Origin: Planctomycetota bacterium
GTDB taxonomy: Bacteria > Planctomycetota > Planctomycetia > Pirellulales > Pirellulaceae
Length of the DNA stretch: 12,183 nt
NCBI GenBank assembly: GCA_029259935.1
Contig: JAJDEH010000327.1
Location: forward strand, 1-12,183
Reading direction: 5' to 3'
Shown: in pieces, positions 1 to 8,700 of the stretch
Layout of the letters: each line of letters starts with the position of its first letter
Position numbering within the stretch: position 1 is the first letter of the stretch
Program-made: the position numbers and the translations under genes
The notes under the pieces: generated by a model
Told to the model about the DNA's origin: nothing
What the model saw: the letters and a program-made list of their open reading frames with translations, nothing else
Database searches by the model: none

Positions 1-1300
1 GGGCATCGGGCAGGTAACCGGCGGTGGAAGCCGTTGGGGATCGGAGTTTCTGGATCCGGTCGTCTCCGTCTACCCGAAACCGTACGTTGCGGACGCCGAC
101 TACGACAAGATGAAGCCGATCAAAACACTGAAGCTGGAACAGTTCGGCGGGGTCACGCCGACGTCCTATCCCGGCGGCGGGACTCAGGTCGTGCGAGGCG
201 TCATCGAGCCGAAGACCACGGGACTGTACGAGTTCCGGCCCGGCTATGGCGGTTCGACTCACAACATCATGGAAGTCAGCGGCGTCGAGGTGTATCGCAA
301 GGAGGTCGGCAAGAGCGCGGTGCACCAACACATCAAGCTAACCGCCGGCAAGAGTGTCCCGTTTAAAATTACCTACCTCACCGACCAAGCCAACGGTTTG
401 GGCTGGATCGCTCGAGTCGACATCCCCGGCACGCTGGCAACCGTCGTGAAGACTGACGGCAAGTTCCCGCACCTAGTCGATGACCGGGGCACGTGGGTCG
501 AGCGGGACGACGTTTGGTACAAGGGCGTCGTGACCGCGGGGGCGAACAAGCGGCTGAGCGTCGGCTGCGGAGCGAGCAGCAACAGTATCGGACCCGAACT
601 CGGCTTCGGTCATGTCGTGGGCGACTTCCATGATGAACCGGTGCTGATCCTCAAGGCGTCGCAGGGCAACCGGAGTCTGGCGTGGGATTTCTTGCCGCCG
701 GGCAGCGAGCGGTACGAGTACGACGGAAAGGTCTACGCGGGCTACAAGGACTCGCCCGCCGTGTGGGACAAGGGCACGGAGCGAAAGCCGATCAACTGGT
801 ACGCGGGCAAGCAATACGATGACTGTTTTCAAGCCGCTCACAAGGTACTCGCCAACTTCGACGACGAGTTCCCGCAGTTTAAGGGCCGAGGTTATAAGAT
901 CGCCGGCTTCGTCTGGTGGCAGGGGCATAAGGACACCGGCAACGCGGTCCATGCAGGCCGCTACGAGCGGAACCTCGTACACCTGATCAAGACGCTGCGT
1001 AAGGAGTTCAAGGCCCCCGCCGCGCCGTTCGTCGTCGCGACGATTGGATTCGGCGGCTGGAAAATGTCGGGCAACACGCTAACTGTCACCAAAGCACAGG
1101 TCGCCGTCAGCGGTGACCATGGCAAGTACCCGGAGTTCAAAGGCAATGTGAAAACCGTCGAGACGCGAGACTTCTGGCGCGAAGCCGAGGTCTCCCCACG
1201 AAACCAAGGCTTTCACTACAACCAAAACGCCGAGACGTACATGCTGGTCGGCGAAGCGCTGGGACAGGCGATGGTCGAATTGTTCGAGGGAAAGAACTAG
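1..1300 (+). CDS. Sialate O-acetylesterase-like (SASA/CE6-type) exported protein, 5'-truncated by window edge
   Basis: The reading frame is open from the first base, so the true start lies outside the window; 432 residues are visible. Roughly residues 35-145 look like a beta-sandwich of PA14/carbohydrate-binding type (alternating short strands, GLYEFRPGYGGS, EVYRKEVG, FKITYLT). From about residue 145 the protein resembles the SASA family of planctomycetes: RDDVWYKG, IGPELGFGHVVGD, EPVLILKASQGNRSL, WDFLPPGSERYEY, AGFVWWQGHKD (visible residues 302-311) and a late FHYNQNAETY with the expected catalytic His at visible residue 405. Such enzymes remove O-acetyl groups from sugars, usually outside the cytoplasm. 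The canonical GQSN serine motif is not in the visible part (see findings). The next gene starts 154 bp downstream with its own ribosome-binding site. The family assignment is fairly secure; the substrate cannot be told. Confidence 0.82.
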   Translation, partial: GIGQVTGGGSRWGSEFLDPVVSVYPKPYVADADYDKMKPIKTLKLEQFGGVTPTSYPGGGTQVVRGVIEPKTTGLYEFRPGYGGSTHNIMEVSGVEVYRKEVGKSAVHQHIKLTAGKSVPFKITYLTDQANGLGWIARVDIPGTLATVVKTDGKFPHLVDDRGTWVERDDVWYKGVVTAGANKRLSVGCGASSNSIGPELGFGHVVGDFHDEPVLILKASQGNRSLAWDFLPPGSERYEYDGKVYAGYKDSPAVWDKGTERKPINWYAGKQYDDCFQAAHKVLANFDDEFPQFKGRGYKIAGFVWWQGHKDTGNAVHAGRYERNLVHLIKTLRKEFKAPAAPFVVATIGFGGWKMSGNTLTVTKAQVAVSGDHGKYPEFKGNVKTVETRDFWREAEVSPRNQGFHYNQNAETYMLVGEALGQAMVELFEGKN

Positions 1301-1401
1301 CAATTCGACTGACTGTGAAATCGCCGCATTCACTTCTTTTTGACGGATCAGTTCCGATAGGTCAGGCTATGTCTGCTGGATTGCGAATTGACGGGATCCG
1401 A

Positions 1402-1424
1402 TCACCTCAGGCGAGGCCTGATGA
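1402..1424. other. Inverted repeat / hairpin between esterase and NTF2-like gene
   Basis: TCAGGC (1407-1412) and GCCTGA (1416-1421) form a perfect 6-bp stem with a GAG loop. TCA (1402-1404) and TGA (1422-1424) extend it after a 2-nt bulge. It lies about 100 bp after the esterase stop and 30 bp before the next start. No T-run follows, so it is not a standard intrinsic terminator; it could be a terminator without a U-tract or part of the next gene's leader. Function is unproven. Confidence 0.35.
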
Positions 1425-1454
1425 CATTGCCTGTTCTGCAACAAAGGATGACAC

Positions 1455-1943
1455 ATGGAACGCTTGCTAAGTATTCTGTTTTTAGTTGCCTTCGGCGTCG
1501 CGCCAATTTTCGCGTCGGATGACAAAGCAAGGCTACGCGAGCTTGACGCCTTCTGGACCGAAGTGACGCGATCGGTCCGAGCAGGAGATTTTGAGGGATA
1601 TAAAGCCACCTGCCATGACGAAGGCGTGCTGGTCTCTGGATCGAAACAGACCAGTCAGCCGCTCGCCGAAGCGTTGGCACGTTGGAAGCCGGGATTCGTG
1701 GATACTAAGGCAGGAAAGATGCAAGCCAATGTCGAGTTCAAATTTTCTCAACGGTTCGGAGATGATGCCACCGCCCACGAAACAGGCCTCTTTCACTATT
1801 CGACGGTAGGGTCTGACGGCAAAGGCACGGATGACTACATTCACTTTGAAGGGCTACTCGTCAAGAAAAACGGGAAGTGGAAAGTCTTAATGGAATACCA
1901 GAAATCAAAAGCCACGCTCCAGGAGTGGAACGCTTTGAAGTAG
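1455..1943 (+). CDS. Exported NTF2-like (SnoaL/DUF4440-type) protein
   Basis: This encodes 162 residues. The ATG at 1455 follows AAAGGA (1443-1448) by 6 nt, a good Shine-Dalgarno that fixes the start. Residues 1-20 form a signal peptide with a hydrophobic core and a likely cut after IFA, before SDDKARL. The mature part has the pattern of small cone-shaped NTF2-like domains: an N-terminal helix (RLRELDAFWTEVTRSVRAGD), a second helix around YKATCHDEGVLVSG, then strands ending in YIHFEGLLVKKNGKWKVLMEY. The KNGKWKV strand with a preceding acidic/aromatic strand is typical of SnoaL/DUF4440 proteins. Members range from enzymes to pure ligand binders, so no reaction can be assigned. It is probably periplasmic or secreted. 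It stands alone between the esterase and the carboxypeptidase and is probably its own transcript. Confidence 0.8.
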   Translation: MERLLSILFLVAFGVAPIFASDDKARLRELDAFWTEVTRSVRAGDFEGYKATCHDEGVLVSGSKQTSQPLAEALARWKPGFVDTKAGKMQANVEFKFSQRFGDDATAHETGLFHYSTVGSDGKGTDDYIHFEGLLVKKNGKWKVLMEYQKSKATLQEWNALK

Positions 1944-2103
1944 GACTCGTGGTGGACCATGCGAGTGCCCGCGGTACTTCAGTTGAATTCCAACAGAATT
2001 GTGGAGCTAACATGTTCTCCCAGTTTCGATTCGCAATTAAAATAGGGGATCAGTCGTTATCAACAAGATGAGGATTGCACCTGCCCTCACCTAATGACAC
2101 CGC

Positions 2104-2137
2104 ACCAGGAATCGCAACTCAAAACCAGGAATAACTC
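2104..2137 (+). repeat. Short imperfect tandem duplication in the carboxypeptidase leader
   Basis: ACCAGGAAT occurs at 2104-2112 and again at 2124-2132, each followed by AACTC (2116-2120 and 2133-2137), with three extra bases in the first unit. The second unit supplies the AGGA (2127-2130) that sits 7 nt before the ATG at 2138. It looks like a local duplication that copied the ribosome-binding site region. The rest of the 194-bp gap (1944-2137) shows nothing else I can name. Confidence 0.6.
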
Positions 2138-3715
2138 ATGACCGGTCGTTCGTCGCTACCTTGTTTCACTTGCGGGCTGGCAATCCGCCAAACAAATCGA
2201 TTAGCCCAGATCCTCGCCCTCTGCTTCTGCAGTCTCGCGTTGACGGCCGCGGCCGACGAACCTAAATCTTCCGACGCCGGAAGTGGAGACGCCGCGAAGC
2301 CTGAACAGAAAGAGATCCTGGTAACGACAGAACATTCGACCACCATAAATGGCGCGCAAGTCGATTACCGGGCGACGGCGGGAAAGCTCGTCATGAAGTC
2401 GGCCGACCTGAAATCGCGCGCGGGCGTGTTCTTTGTCGCCTACACGCGCGAAACCAACGACGTTGCAAAACGTCCCATCACTTTTTGCTTCAATGGTGGT
2501 CCAGGCTCATCATCCGTATGGTTACATTTGGGCATGTTGGGGCCGAAGCGAATTCGCTTTCCCGAGGATGCGTCGTTATTGCGTCCTCCGTATCGACTGG
2601 ATGACAATCCCTTTTCGTTGTTGGATCTTACCGATCTTGTGTTTATTGATCCGGTGAGTACGGGGTATAGTCGGCCGGTTGAAGACGTCGAGAAGAAGGA
2701 ATTTCACGGTTTCGAGGAAGACGTTCGCAGCGTAGGCCAGTTCATCCACAACTATACAACTCGCTTCAAACGCTGGTCTTCGCCGAAACTTCTCTGCGGT
2801 GAAAGCTATGGTGGTGTTCGCGCGGCGGGGCTCAGCGGATACTTGCGTGACCGCTACAAAATGGAATTAAACGGGATCATTGTTGTCTCCGGTGCCATCA
2901 ACTTCCAAACGCTGCGTTTCTCGACAAGCAACGATCTACCGTTCGTATTGTTCTTGCCGACCTACGCAGCGACGGCCTGGTACCACAAAGGGCTCTCAGA
3001 AGAGTTGCAGAGCCAGCCTGTTGCCGAAGTGATCAAGATGGCGGAGCGTTTTGCGTACGAGCAATATGCCCCCGCACTGCTGCGTGGTACGAGTTTGCCG
3101 GGCGGTGAGTTTAATCGAATCGCCAAAGAGTATGCCCGCCTGACGGGACTGTCGCCCAAATACGTCCGCTCGGCAAATCTCAGAGTATCGATGGGTCGAT
3201 TTGGTAAAGAACTCTTACGAAGTCGAGCGCGAACCATCGGACGCTTCGACAGCCGATACAGTGGAATGGACCGAGACTCGGCGGGCGAATCGTACGAGTT
3301 CGATGCCAGCGGTGCCGCGATTTTTGGTCCCTTTACCGCGACCCTGAACGATTACGTGCGGCGTGATCTGAAGTTTGTCGACGAGCGGGTGTATGAAATT
3401 CTGACCGGCAACGTGCGACCTTGGAGCTACAAGCAGTTTGAAGGTCGTTATGTCGACGCCTCCGAGACTTTGCGCGAAGCGATGACGGCGAACCCCCATC
3501 TCAAGCTGTTTGTCGCCTGCGGCTACTATGATCTGGCCACTCCGCATTTCGCCATGGAGTATACGCTGGATCACTTGGGGCTGCCCGAAGAACGACAAAA
3601 AAACGTTTTCGTCAAATACTACGAAGGGGGGCACATGATGTACATCCACGAGCCGTCACTCAAACTGTTACGAAAACATCTCGAAGATTTTTTTGAGACG
3701 GCAATTCCTGAATAA
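2138..3715 (+). CDS. Exported serine carboxypeptidase, peptidase family S10
   Basis: The protein has 525 residues, close to the usual size of bacterial S10 members. The start at 2138 is supported by AGGA at 2127-2130. Residues 1-39 form a long signal peptide (hydrophobic core LAQILALCFCSLALTAAA), followed by a Ser/Asp/Lys-rich linker. The alpha/beta-hydrolase core carries the S10 hallmarks: the oxyanion motif NGGPGSSS (residues 119-126), FIDPVSTGYSRP, the nucleophile elbow GESYGG with Ser223, Asp465 in GYYDLATP, and His499 in EGGHMMYIHEPS near the C-terminus. Family S10 enzymes remove C-terminal residues from peptides, typically at acidic pH, so this should trim peptides outside the cytoplasm. 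The gene is convergent with the propeller gene, with 43 bp between the two stops. The family call is very secure; substrate preference is unknown. Confidence 0.95.
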   Translation: MTGRSSLPCFTCGLAIRQTNRLAQILALCFCSLALTAAADEPKSSDAGSGDAAKPEQKEILVTTEHSTTINGAQVDYRATAGKLVMKSADLKSRAGVFFVAYTRETNDVAKRPITFCFNGGPGSSSVWLHLGMLGPKRIRFPEDASLLRPPYRLDDNPFSLLDLTDLVFIDPVSTGYSRPVEDVEKKEFHGFEEDVRSVGQFIHNYTTRFKRWSSPKLLCGESYGGVRAAGLSGYLRDRYKMELNGIIVVSGAINFQTLRFSTSNDLPFVLFLPTYAATAWYHKGLSEELQSQPVAEVIKMAERFAYEQYAPALLRGTSLPGGEFNRIAKEYARLTGLSPKYVRSANLRVSMGRFGKELLRSRARTIGRFDSRYSGMDRDSAGESYEFDASGAAIFGPFTATLNDYVRRDLKFVDERVYEILTGNVRPWSYKQFEGRYVDASETLREAMTANPHLKLFVACGYYDLATPHFAMEYTLDHLGLPEERQKNVFVKYYEGGHMMYIHEPSLKLLRKHLEDFFETAIPE

Positions 3716-3733
3716 CAAGCACTCGTTCGTCGG

Positions 3734-3754
3734 GATCGCGACCGCTACGCGATT
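3734..3754. terminator. Candidate hairpin between convergent genes
   Basis: ATCGCG (3735-3740) and CGCGAT (3748-3753) form a perfect 6-bp stem around a 7-nt loop, with one further G-T wobble pair. It fills the 43-bp gap between the stops of the carboxypeptidase (+) and the propeller gene (-), the expected place for a shared terminator. No U-tract follows on either strand, so the call is weak. Confidence 0.35.
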
Positions 3755-3758
3755 CTCG

Positions 3759-4844
3759 TCACCGTGGCGTCTTGATGTACGACCTGGAATCGAAAGTGAT
3801 GTATCCGTTTCGTGCAATCGTGGCGTGAGCGATGTGAAACTTCGCGAATCCGGGTGGCACGAATCGGATTGGGTCGCCGCCCGCCAGCGGCAGCCTATAG
3901 ACGCACCACAATTTGTTTGCGTACGCATGATACCAGAGGTATTTGCCGTCCGGATCGGGGTCGGGACCGTGGCTGGATAGGCCGACGGTGTCATTGGGTA
4001 TCACACGCCACGCGCCTCCGCTCGCCGAAACTCGGCACAGGGTATGCCTGCCGGTGGGCTTGTAGGCTCCGTTGGTGATCCCTGAAAAGAAAAAAACCTC
4101 CTGGCCATCCAATGAATACCGAGGACGCCCGGCCCACGGATTGCCTTTCAGCTTCATCTTGGCGGGGGCCTTGGACCCATCGGCGGGAACGGTCCACATA
4201 TGGAGCGTGTTTGCTCCCCGACTGCTGAGAAACACCACGGTTCGGCCATCGGGGCTGAAAGACGGACGTCTGTCGAAGTCGTCGCCGGAAGTGAGCCGGC
4301 GCAGGTTCTTTCCATCCGCATCCATCACATAGAGGTTGGACGCGGACGTGATGCCGCCGCTGAAGCCGTCGTTGTGCGACTTCGTTCTGCCCACTTCAAA
4401 CATATCGAATCGAGGATTGTCGAGATCCCGGTCGGACGCGAACACAATGCGTTTTCCGTCGGCACTGTAGGACGGGTTGATCGAGGCATAGGTTCCCGGC
4501 GTGAGAGGAGTCACCTTTCCCGTGGCAAATGTGTACTTCCAGATGCGCGAGTATCCCCAGGCGGCACCGGGAAAGACCACGTCCTTGCCCTCCGGATGAA
4601 TGCATGCGCCGCCATAAAACCCTTCGTTGGGGGTGGGCGTGAGGTTCTTGACCGTCTTGTCGGGAAACATGGCATAGACCGCCTTGACCATGACTTTGCT
4701 GGGGTCCGAACGGTATTTTTCGGGCCGCTGGTCGTACGCACTCGGCGTGATGGCGTCGCTCTCGGCCGCCGACGCAGCGGGAACGGTGCCGCTTCCAAGG
4801 AGGGTGATGATCAATCCCGCTGCCATCCACGCTGTCTTGCACAT
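3759..4844 (-). CDS. Exported TolB/PD40-type beta-propeller protein
   Basis: I place the start at the ATG at 4844-4842, which is preceded by AGGA (4853-4856) at 8 nt; an upstream in-frame TTG at 4886 has no such support. This gives 361 residues. The N-terminus is a clear signal peptide (MCKTAWMAAGLIITLLGSGT, then VPAASA and a likely cleavage site before ESDAITP). The mature protein is a run of PD40/WD40-like blades: IHPEGKDVVFPG, PSYSADGKRIVFASDRD, PSFSPDGRTVVFLSSRG, PRYSLDGQEVFFFSG, DPDGKYLWYHA and IARNGYITFDSRS, about six blades. There is no catalytic domain after the propeller, so it is a binding or scaffold protein rather than an obvious peptidase. It is divergent from the TetR/Tricorn operon and shares its regulatory region, so it may be co-regulated. 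Its role and ligand are unknown. Confidence 0.88.
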   Translation of the reverse strand: MCKTAWMAAGLIITLLGSGTVPAASAAESDAITPSAYDQRPEKYRSDPSKVMVKAVYAMFPDKTVKNLTPTPNEGFYGGACIHPEGKDVVFPGAAWGYSRIWKYTFATGKVTPLTPGTYASINPSYSADGKRIVFASDRDLDNPRFDMFEVGRTKSHNDGFSGGITSASNLYVMDADGKNLRRLTSGDDFDRRPSFSPDGRTVVFLSSRGANTLHMWTVPADGSKAPAKMKLKGNPWAGRPRYSLDGQEVFFFSGITNGAYKPTGRHTLCRVSASGGAWRVIPNDTVGLSSHGPDPDPDGKYLWYHAYANKLWCVYRLPLAGGDPIRFVPPGFAKFHIAHATIARNGYITFDSRSYIKTPR

Positions 4845-4908
4845 TCGAATTTTCCTATCGGTTAGACCTCCACCTTCAGCCCCCAATCCGCCGCATTAGC
4901 GCCTCACC

Positions 4909-4936
4909 ATTATCAACGATTCAATTCCACAATCAA
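4909..4936 (-). promoter_or_regulatory. Putative sigma70-type promoter of the propeller gene
   Basis: Read on the minus strand, TTGATT (4936-4931) is followed after 16 bp by GATAAT (4914-4909). Transcription would begin near position 4900 and leave a leader of about 55 nt before the ATG at 4844. Position and orientation fit the propeller gene; the call is by motif only. Confidence 0.5.
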
Positions 4937-4945
4937 CCAGCAGCG

Positions 4946-4963
4946 TCGTGTTTCGTACCACGA
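4946..4963. promoter_or_regulatory. Dyad TCGTG-N8-CACGA in the shared intergenic region
   Basis: TCGTG at 4946-4950 and CACGA at 4959-4963 are perfect inverted repeats separated by 8 nt. The site sits about 10 bp upstream of the minus-strand -35 and about 30 bp upstream of the plus-strand -35, so a bound dimer could affect both promoters. This could also be chance; no matching site is known to me. Confidence 0.3.
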
Positions 4964-4979
4964 TCTCCTTGCAATATCC

Positions 4980-4992
4980 TGTCTGAGAGACA
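4980..4992. promoter_or_regulatory. 13-bp perfect dyad upstream of the tetR -35 box
   Basis: TGTCT (4980-4984), GAG, AGACA (4988-4992) form a perfect inverted repeat that ends 3 bp before the -35 hexamer at 4996. The position suits an activator or repressor site. It is a different sequence from the TGAC/GTCA dyad on the -10 box, so it may serve another regulator. Confidence 0.4.
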
Positions 4993-4995
4993 CGG

Positions 4996-5024
4996 TTGAC
5001 TGGCCTCGTAAAGAGCATTATAGT
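4996..5024 (+). promoter_or_regulatory. Putative sigma70 promoter of the tetR-Tricorn operon
   Basis: TTGACT (4996-5001) is followed by a 17-bp spacer and TATAGT (5019-5024), close to the sigma70 consensus with ideal spacing. Transcription would start around 5031, leaving a leader of about 40 nt before the ATG at 5072. No other promoter is obvious between tetR and the Tricorn gene. Confidence 0.65.
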
Positions 5025-5035
5025 GACCGTAGTCA
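5024..5035. promoter_or_regulatory. Candidate TetR operator TGAC-N4-GTCA over the -10/start site
   Basis: TGACCGTAGTCA has perfect 4-bp arms (TGAC/GTCA) around CGTA. It overlaps the last base of the -10 box and the expected start site, exactly where a repressor would block its own promoter. TetR regulators usually bind dyads next to their own genes, so autoregulation is the natural inference. The arms are short, so this is a candidate only. Confidence 0.45.
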
Positions 5036-5071
5036 TATTCGACTGAACTCATTTTTCGGCAATGAGGCGAC

Positions 5072-5737
5072 ATGAGCCCGGCTCTCTCCAACTCTCGGTC
5101 ATCCAGCGAGGACCTTCAAGGAGTTTCGCGACGCGAACGGAAGAAGGCTTTGCGCCGGCTGGAGATCTATGACACGGCGATCAAGCTGTTTGTTGAACGC
5201 GGCTATGAACGCGTCACGGTCGACGACATCACCGAAGCCGTCGATATCGGGAAGGGGACGTTCTTCAACTATTACCCGTCCAAGGCGGATGTGCTGATTG
5301 ACTACCGGCGACAGTTGATGGACGAAATTCATTCGCACGGCGAACGTGCGAATGGAACATCGGCGAGGGCATCCTTCAAGGCGTACTTTCGCAAGTTCGT
5401 TCGCTGCATCCGTCGAGATGGGACGATCTTCGACATTCTGTTGCGCGAGGTGCTCGCGCGTCCGTCGGAAGTTGAACTCATCGAAGATTGGGTCGCGAGG
5501 CGGCATGGAATTTATGCGAATTTTTTGAAGCTAGGTGTGGAATGCGGCGAGATTACGGCCGATTTGGATGCAGCGTTGGTAGGTGAAATGGTTGGCGACC
5601 TTTGGACAGGTACGTTGCTGGAGTGGGCATATCGCGGAAAGAGGTTTTCGCTGGAAACCAAGATGATGAAGAAACTGGATTTGTTCTTTGATGGACTTAA
5701 AAAGCGCGGCTCAAGAGGGTCAAGCGGAAAGAAGTGA
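5072..5737 (+). CDS. TetR-family transcriptional regulator
   Basis: This encodes 221 residues, a normal TetR size. The ATG at 5072 has GAGG at 5064-5067 with short (4 nt) spacing. After about 25 variable polar residues comes the TetR DNA-binding domain (about residues 29-75): RLEIYDTAIKLFVERGYERV, TVDDITEAVDIGKGTFFNYY and PSKADVL, with the recognition helix around residues 57-71. The remainder is helical and divergent, as expected for the ligand-binding and dimer part. The C-terminus is basic and Ser/Gly-rich (KKRGSRGSSGKK). Its stop lies 3 bp before the Tricorn start, so the two genes almost certainly share a transcript and the regulator probably controls the protease. The ligand is unknown. 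Family call very secure; targets inferred from position. Confidence 0.95.
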   Translation: MSPALSNSRSSSEDLQGVSRRERKKALRRLEIYDTAIKLFVERGYERVTVDDITEAVDIGKGTFFNYYPSKADVLIDYRRQLMDEIHSHGERANGTSARASFKAYFRKFVRCIRRDGTIFDILLREVLARPSEVELIEDWVARRHGIYANFLKLGVECGEITADLDAALVGEMVGDLWTGTLLEWAYRGKRFSLETKMMKKLDLFFDGLKKRGSRGSSGKK

Positions 5738-5740
5738 ACC

Positions 5741-8700
5741 ATGAGTGCAGTTGGTTATTATCAGTATCCGACAATCCACGGCGATCGTCTGGTGTGTGTG
5801 AGTGAAGACGATTTGTGGACCGCGAGCGTTGATGGTGGAATCGCCCGCCGATTGACGGCGAACCAAGACGAGGCGAGCCGGCCGGTGTTGTCGCCCGATG
5901 GCAAGCTAGTTGCGTTCAGCGCCCGAGAAGAAGGCGAAACCGAGGTTTACGTCATGCCGTCGGACGGTGGACCGTTGCAGCGTCTTACGTTTCTCGGAGC
6001 AATGATCTGCCAGGTTGTCGGCTGGCATCCGGAGACCGGCGAGGTTGTCTTTTGCTCCAGCGCGGGCCAACCCTTTCGCTCGATGCAAAAGCTGTTTGCC
6101 GTCAGTGCCGAAGGTGGATTGCCGCGCGAGCTGCCGTGCGGTCGAGCTAATTCGATTTCATTTGGTCCGGATGGAAAAAGCGTCGTAGCGCGTCATTCCT
6201 TCAGACCGCCACAGCATCGCAAGCGGTATCGAGGCGGCACATGCGGACATCTCTGGATCGATGCGAACGGAAGCGGCGAGTATCGTCGATTGGCGGCACC
6301 TGACGGGAACGTTTCCTGTCCGATGTGGATTGGCGAGCGGATCTATTTCCTTTCCGATCACGAAGGCGTTGGCAATCTCTATTCCTGTATCGTCGCGGGC
6401 GGTGACGTAAAACGTCATTCGGAACACGAAGATTTCTTCGCCTGCAATGCTTCGACAGACGGATCACGAATCGTCTATCAAGCGGGCGCGGAATTGTTCG
6501 TCTTCGACACGGCCAGCGAACAAGTGCGAAAAGTAGAGATCACGCTTCAAAGCCCTCGGATGCAACGATCGCGTCGATTTGTGTCGTCGGCGAAATTCCT
6601 CGAATCCTTCAGGCCTGATAGTGGCGGTCGGTCGATCGCGATCGTCAGTCGTGGCAAGGTGTTTTCCGCGGACAATTGGGATGGTCCCGTTCAACAGTTC
6701 GGCGAGCCCAACGGAGTGCGATATCGTTTGGCCGCGTGGTTGAACGACGGCGAACGAATTGACGGCGAACGAATTGTCGCGGTCAACGATCAAGCTGGCG
6801 ACGAGTCCTTGTGTGTCTTTGCGCCGAACGAAGGCGCGAGGCAGATCGACTCCGGTCAATTCGGGCGTGCCGTTGAGCTTGCAGTCAGCCCGACGGACGA
6901 TCGTGTCCTTTTGCATAACCATCGCGGTGAACTCGTGCTGGTTGATCTCGAAGACGGCAAAACCACGGTCTTGGATCACAGTCGCCACGGACGCATCGAC
7001 GGTATCTGCTGGTCGCCGGATGGGCGTTGGGTTGCGTACGCGATGCCCGTTGGAACTGACGTTTCCATCGTCAAGCTGTGCGAATTGGCGTCGGGCGAGA
7101 CTCACGCCGTTACTCGGCCTGTCCTTCGAGACATCGCACCGTCGTTTGATCCGGACGGTCGTTACTTGTACTTCCTGTCGCACCGCGTTTTCGATCCCGT
7201 TTACGATAACGTGCATTTTGAATTGAGTTTCCCTCGCTCGATGCGACCGTATCTGGTCACGTTGCAAAGCGACACACCATCGCCGTTCGTGGGACAAGTT
7301 TCCAAATTGCCTGAACCCACCGACGAAGAGCGACACGATGCGCGCCCGTCCCACGAGATTCAAATCGATCATCAGGGGATTGAAGATCGTGTCGTGCCCT
7401 TTCCGGTTGACGAGGGAATCTATGGTCAGATCCGCGGCGCGTCGGGCGGCAAGGTCTTCTTTACATCGTTCCCTGTTGAAGGCAGCTTGCGTCGCGAGCA
7501 TCTTAACTTTGGACCGCCATCCACGGGTGTCTTGCAGCGGTACGACTTGTCCGACCGAACCGCCGAAACGTGGGCCGAAAATATTTCCACGTTTGAAATA
7601 GCGGCCGCGGGTAAGAAGCTCGTCTATCGAACCAAGGACCGACTGCGCGTGATCGACGTCGCGGAAAAACCAAATTCCGACTCGGAAAAGGAAGCCGCCG
7701 GACGCAAGAACGGCTGGTTGGACTTGGAGCGGTTCAAGGTTTCGGTGAACCCGCCCGATGAATGGCGTCAGATGTTTCACGAGGCGTGGCGCTTGGTGCG
7801 CGATCATTTCTGGCGCGAGGACATGAGCGGAGTCAACTGGCAGCAAGTGCGCGAGCGCTATGAGCCGTTGCTGGACCGAATCGCCTCTCGGAGCGAATTC
7901 GCCGACCTGATTTGGGAAATGCAAGGCGAGTTGGGGACGTCGCACGCTTACGTGATGGGCGGTGATGCTCGGCAGGCGCCGCAGTACAAACAGGGGCATC
8001 TGGGTGCGGACTTCGAGTATGACGATCAGCACGACAGGTATCGCGTGAAACACATGGTTCGCGGCGACTCATGGGATGAACATCGCGGCTCGCCGCTGCA
8101 AGCTCCTGGTGTAAATGTGCAACCAGGTGATCAATTGCTGGCAATCAACGGCCAACCGCTTAACGGCAACGCGTCACCGCATCAGTTGCTGGTCAATCAG
8201 GCCGGAACAGAAGTTTCATTGACACTCTCTCGCGAAGGTCAGCCGCCGCGTAACGTCGTGGTAAAGACGCTCAAGGACGAGCAACCACTTCGTTATCGAC
8301 AGTGGGTTGAGACCAATCGCGATTATGTACACCAGGTAACATCGAACAGCATCGGTTACGTCCACGTGCCGAACATGATCGCGGAAGGTTACGCCGAGTT
8401 TCATCGCTATTGGCTTCTCGAATCCGAGCATGACGGGTTGATCGTTGATGTGCGTTTCAATTCGGGCGGGCATGTATCGCAATTGCTGTTGGAGAAACTC
8501 ATGCGGCGGCGCTGGGGCTATTGTGTCGGCCGTTGGAACGAGCCCCGACCGCATCCGGTTGCGTCATCTGCGGGGCCGCTCGTGGCAGTTACCAATGAAT
8601 GCGCGGGTTCGGACGGTGACATCTTTAGTCACTGCTTCAAACTAGCCGGCCTGGGACCCCTGATCGGCAAGCGAACTTGGGGCGGAACGATCGGTATCCA

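Noticed and set aside
4200..4865. 221-codon open frame on the + strand opposite the propeller gene
   Set aside because: The minus-strand frame has a signal peptide, ribosome-binding site and repeated PD40 blades; the plus-strand product is compositionally biased and lacks any motif.
4845..4886. Upstream TTG start for the propeller protein, adding 14 residues
   Set aside because: The ATG at 4844 has a well-placed AGGA and directly begins a standard signal peptide; the TTG version would put polar residues ahead of it without support.
6464..8053. 529-codon open frame on the minus strand inside the Tricorn gene
   Set aside because: It is a shadow of the GC-biased Tricorn coding frame: Arg/His/Val-rich with no recognisable motifs, while the plus-strand frame has a complete Tricorn architecture and catalytic residues.
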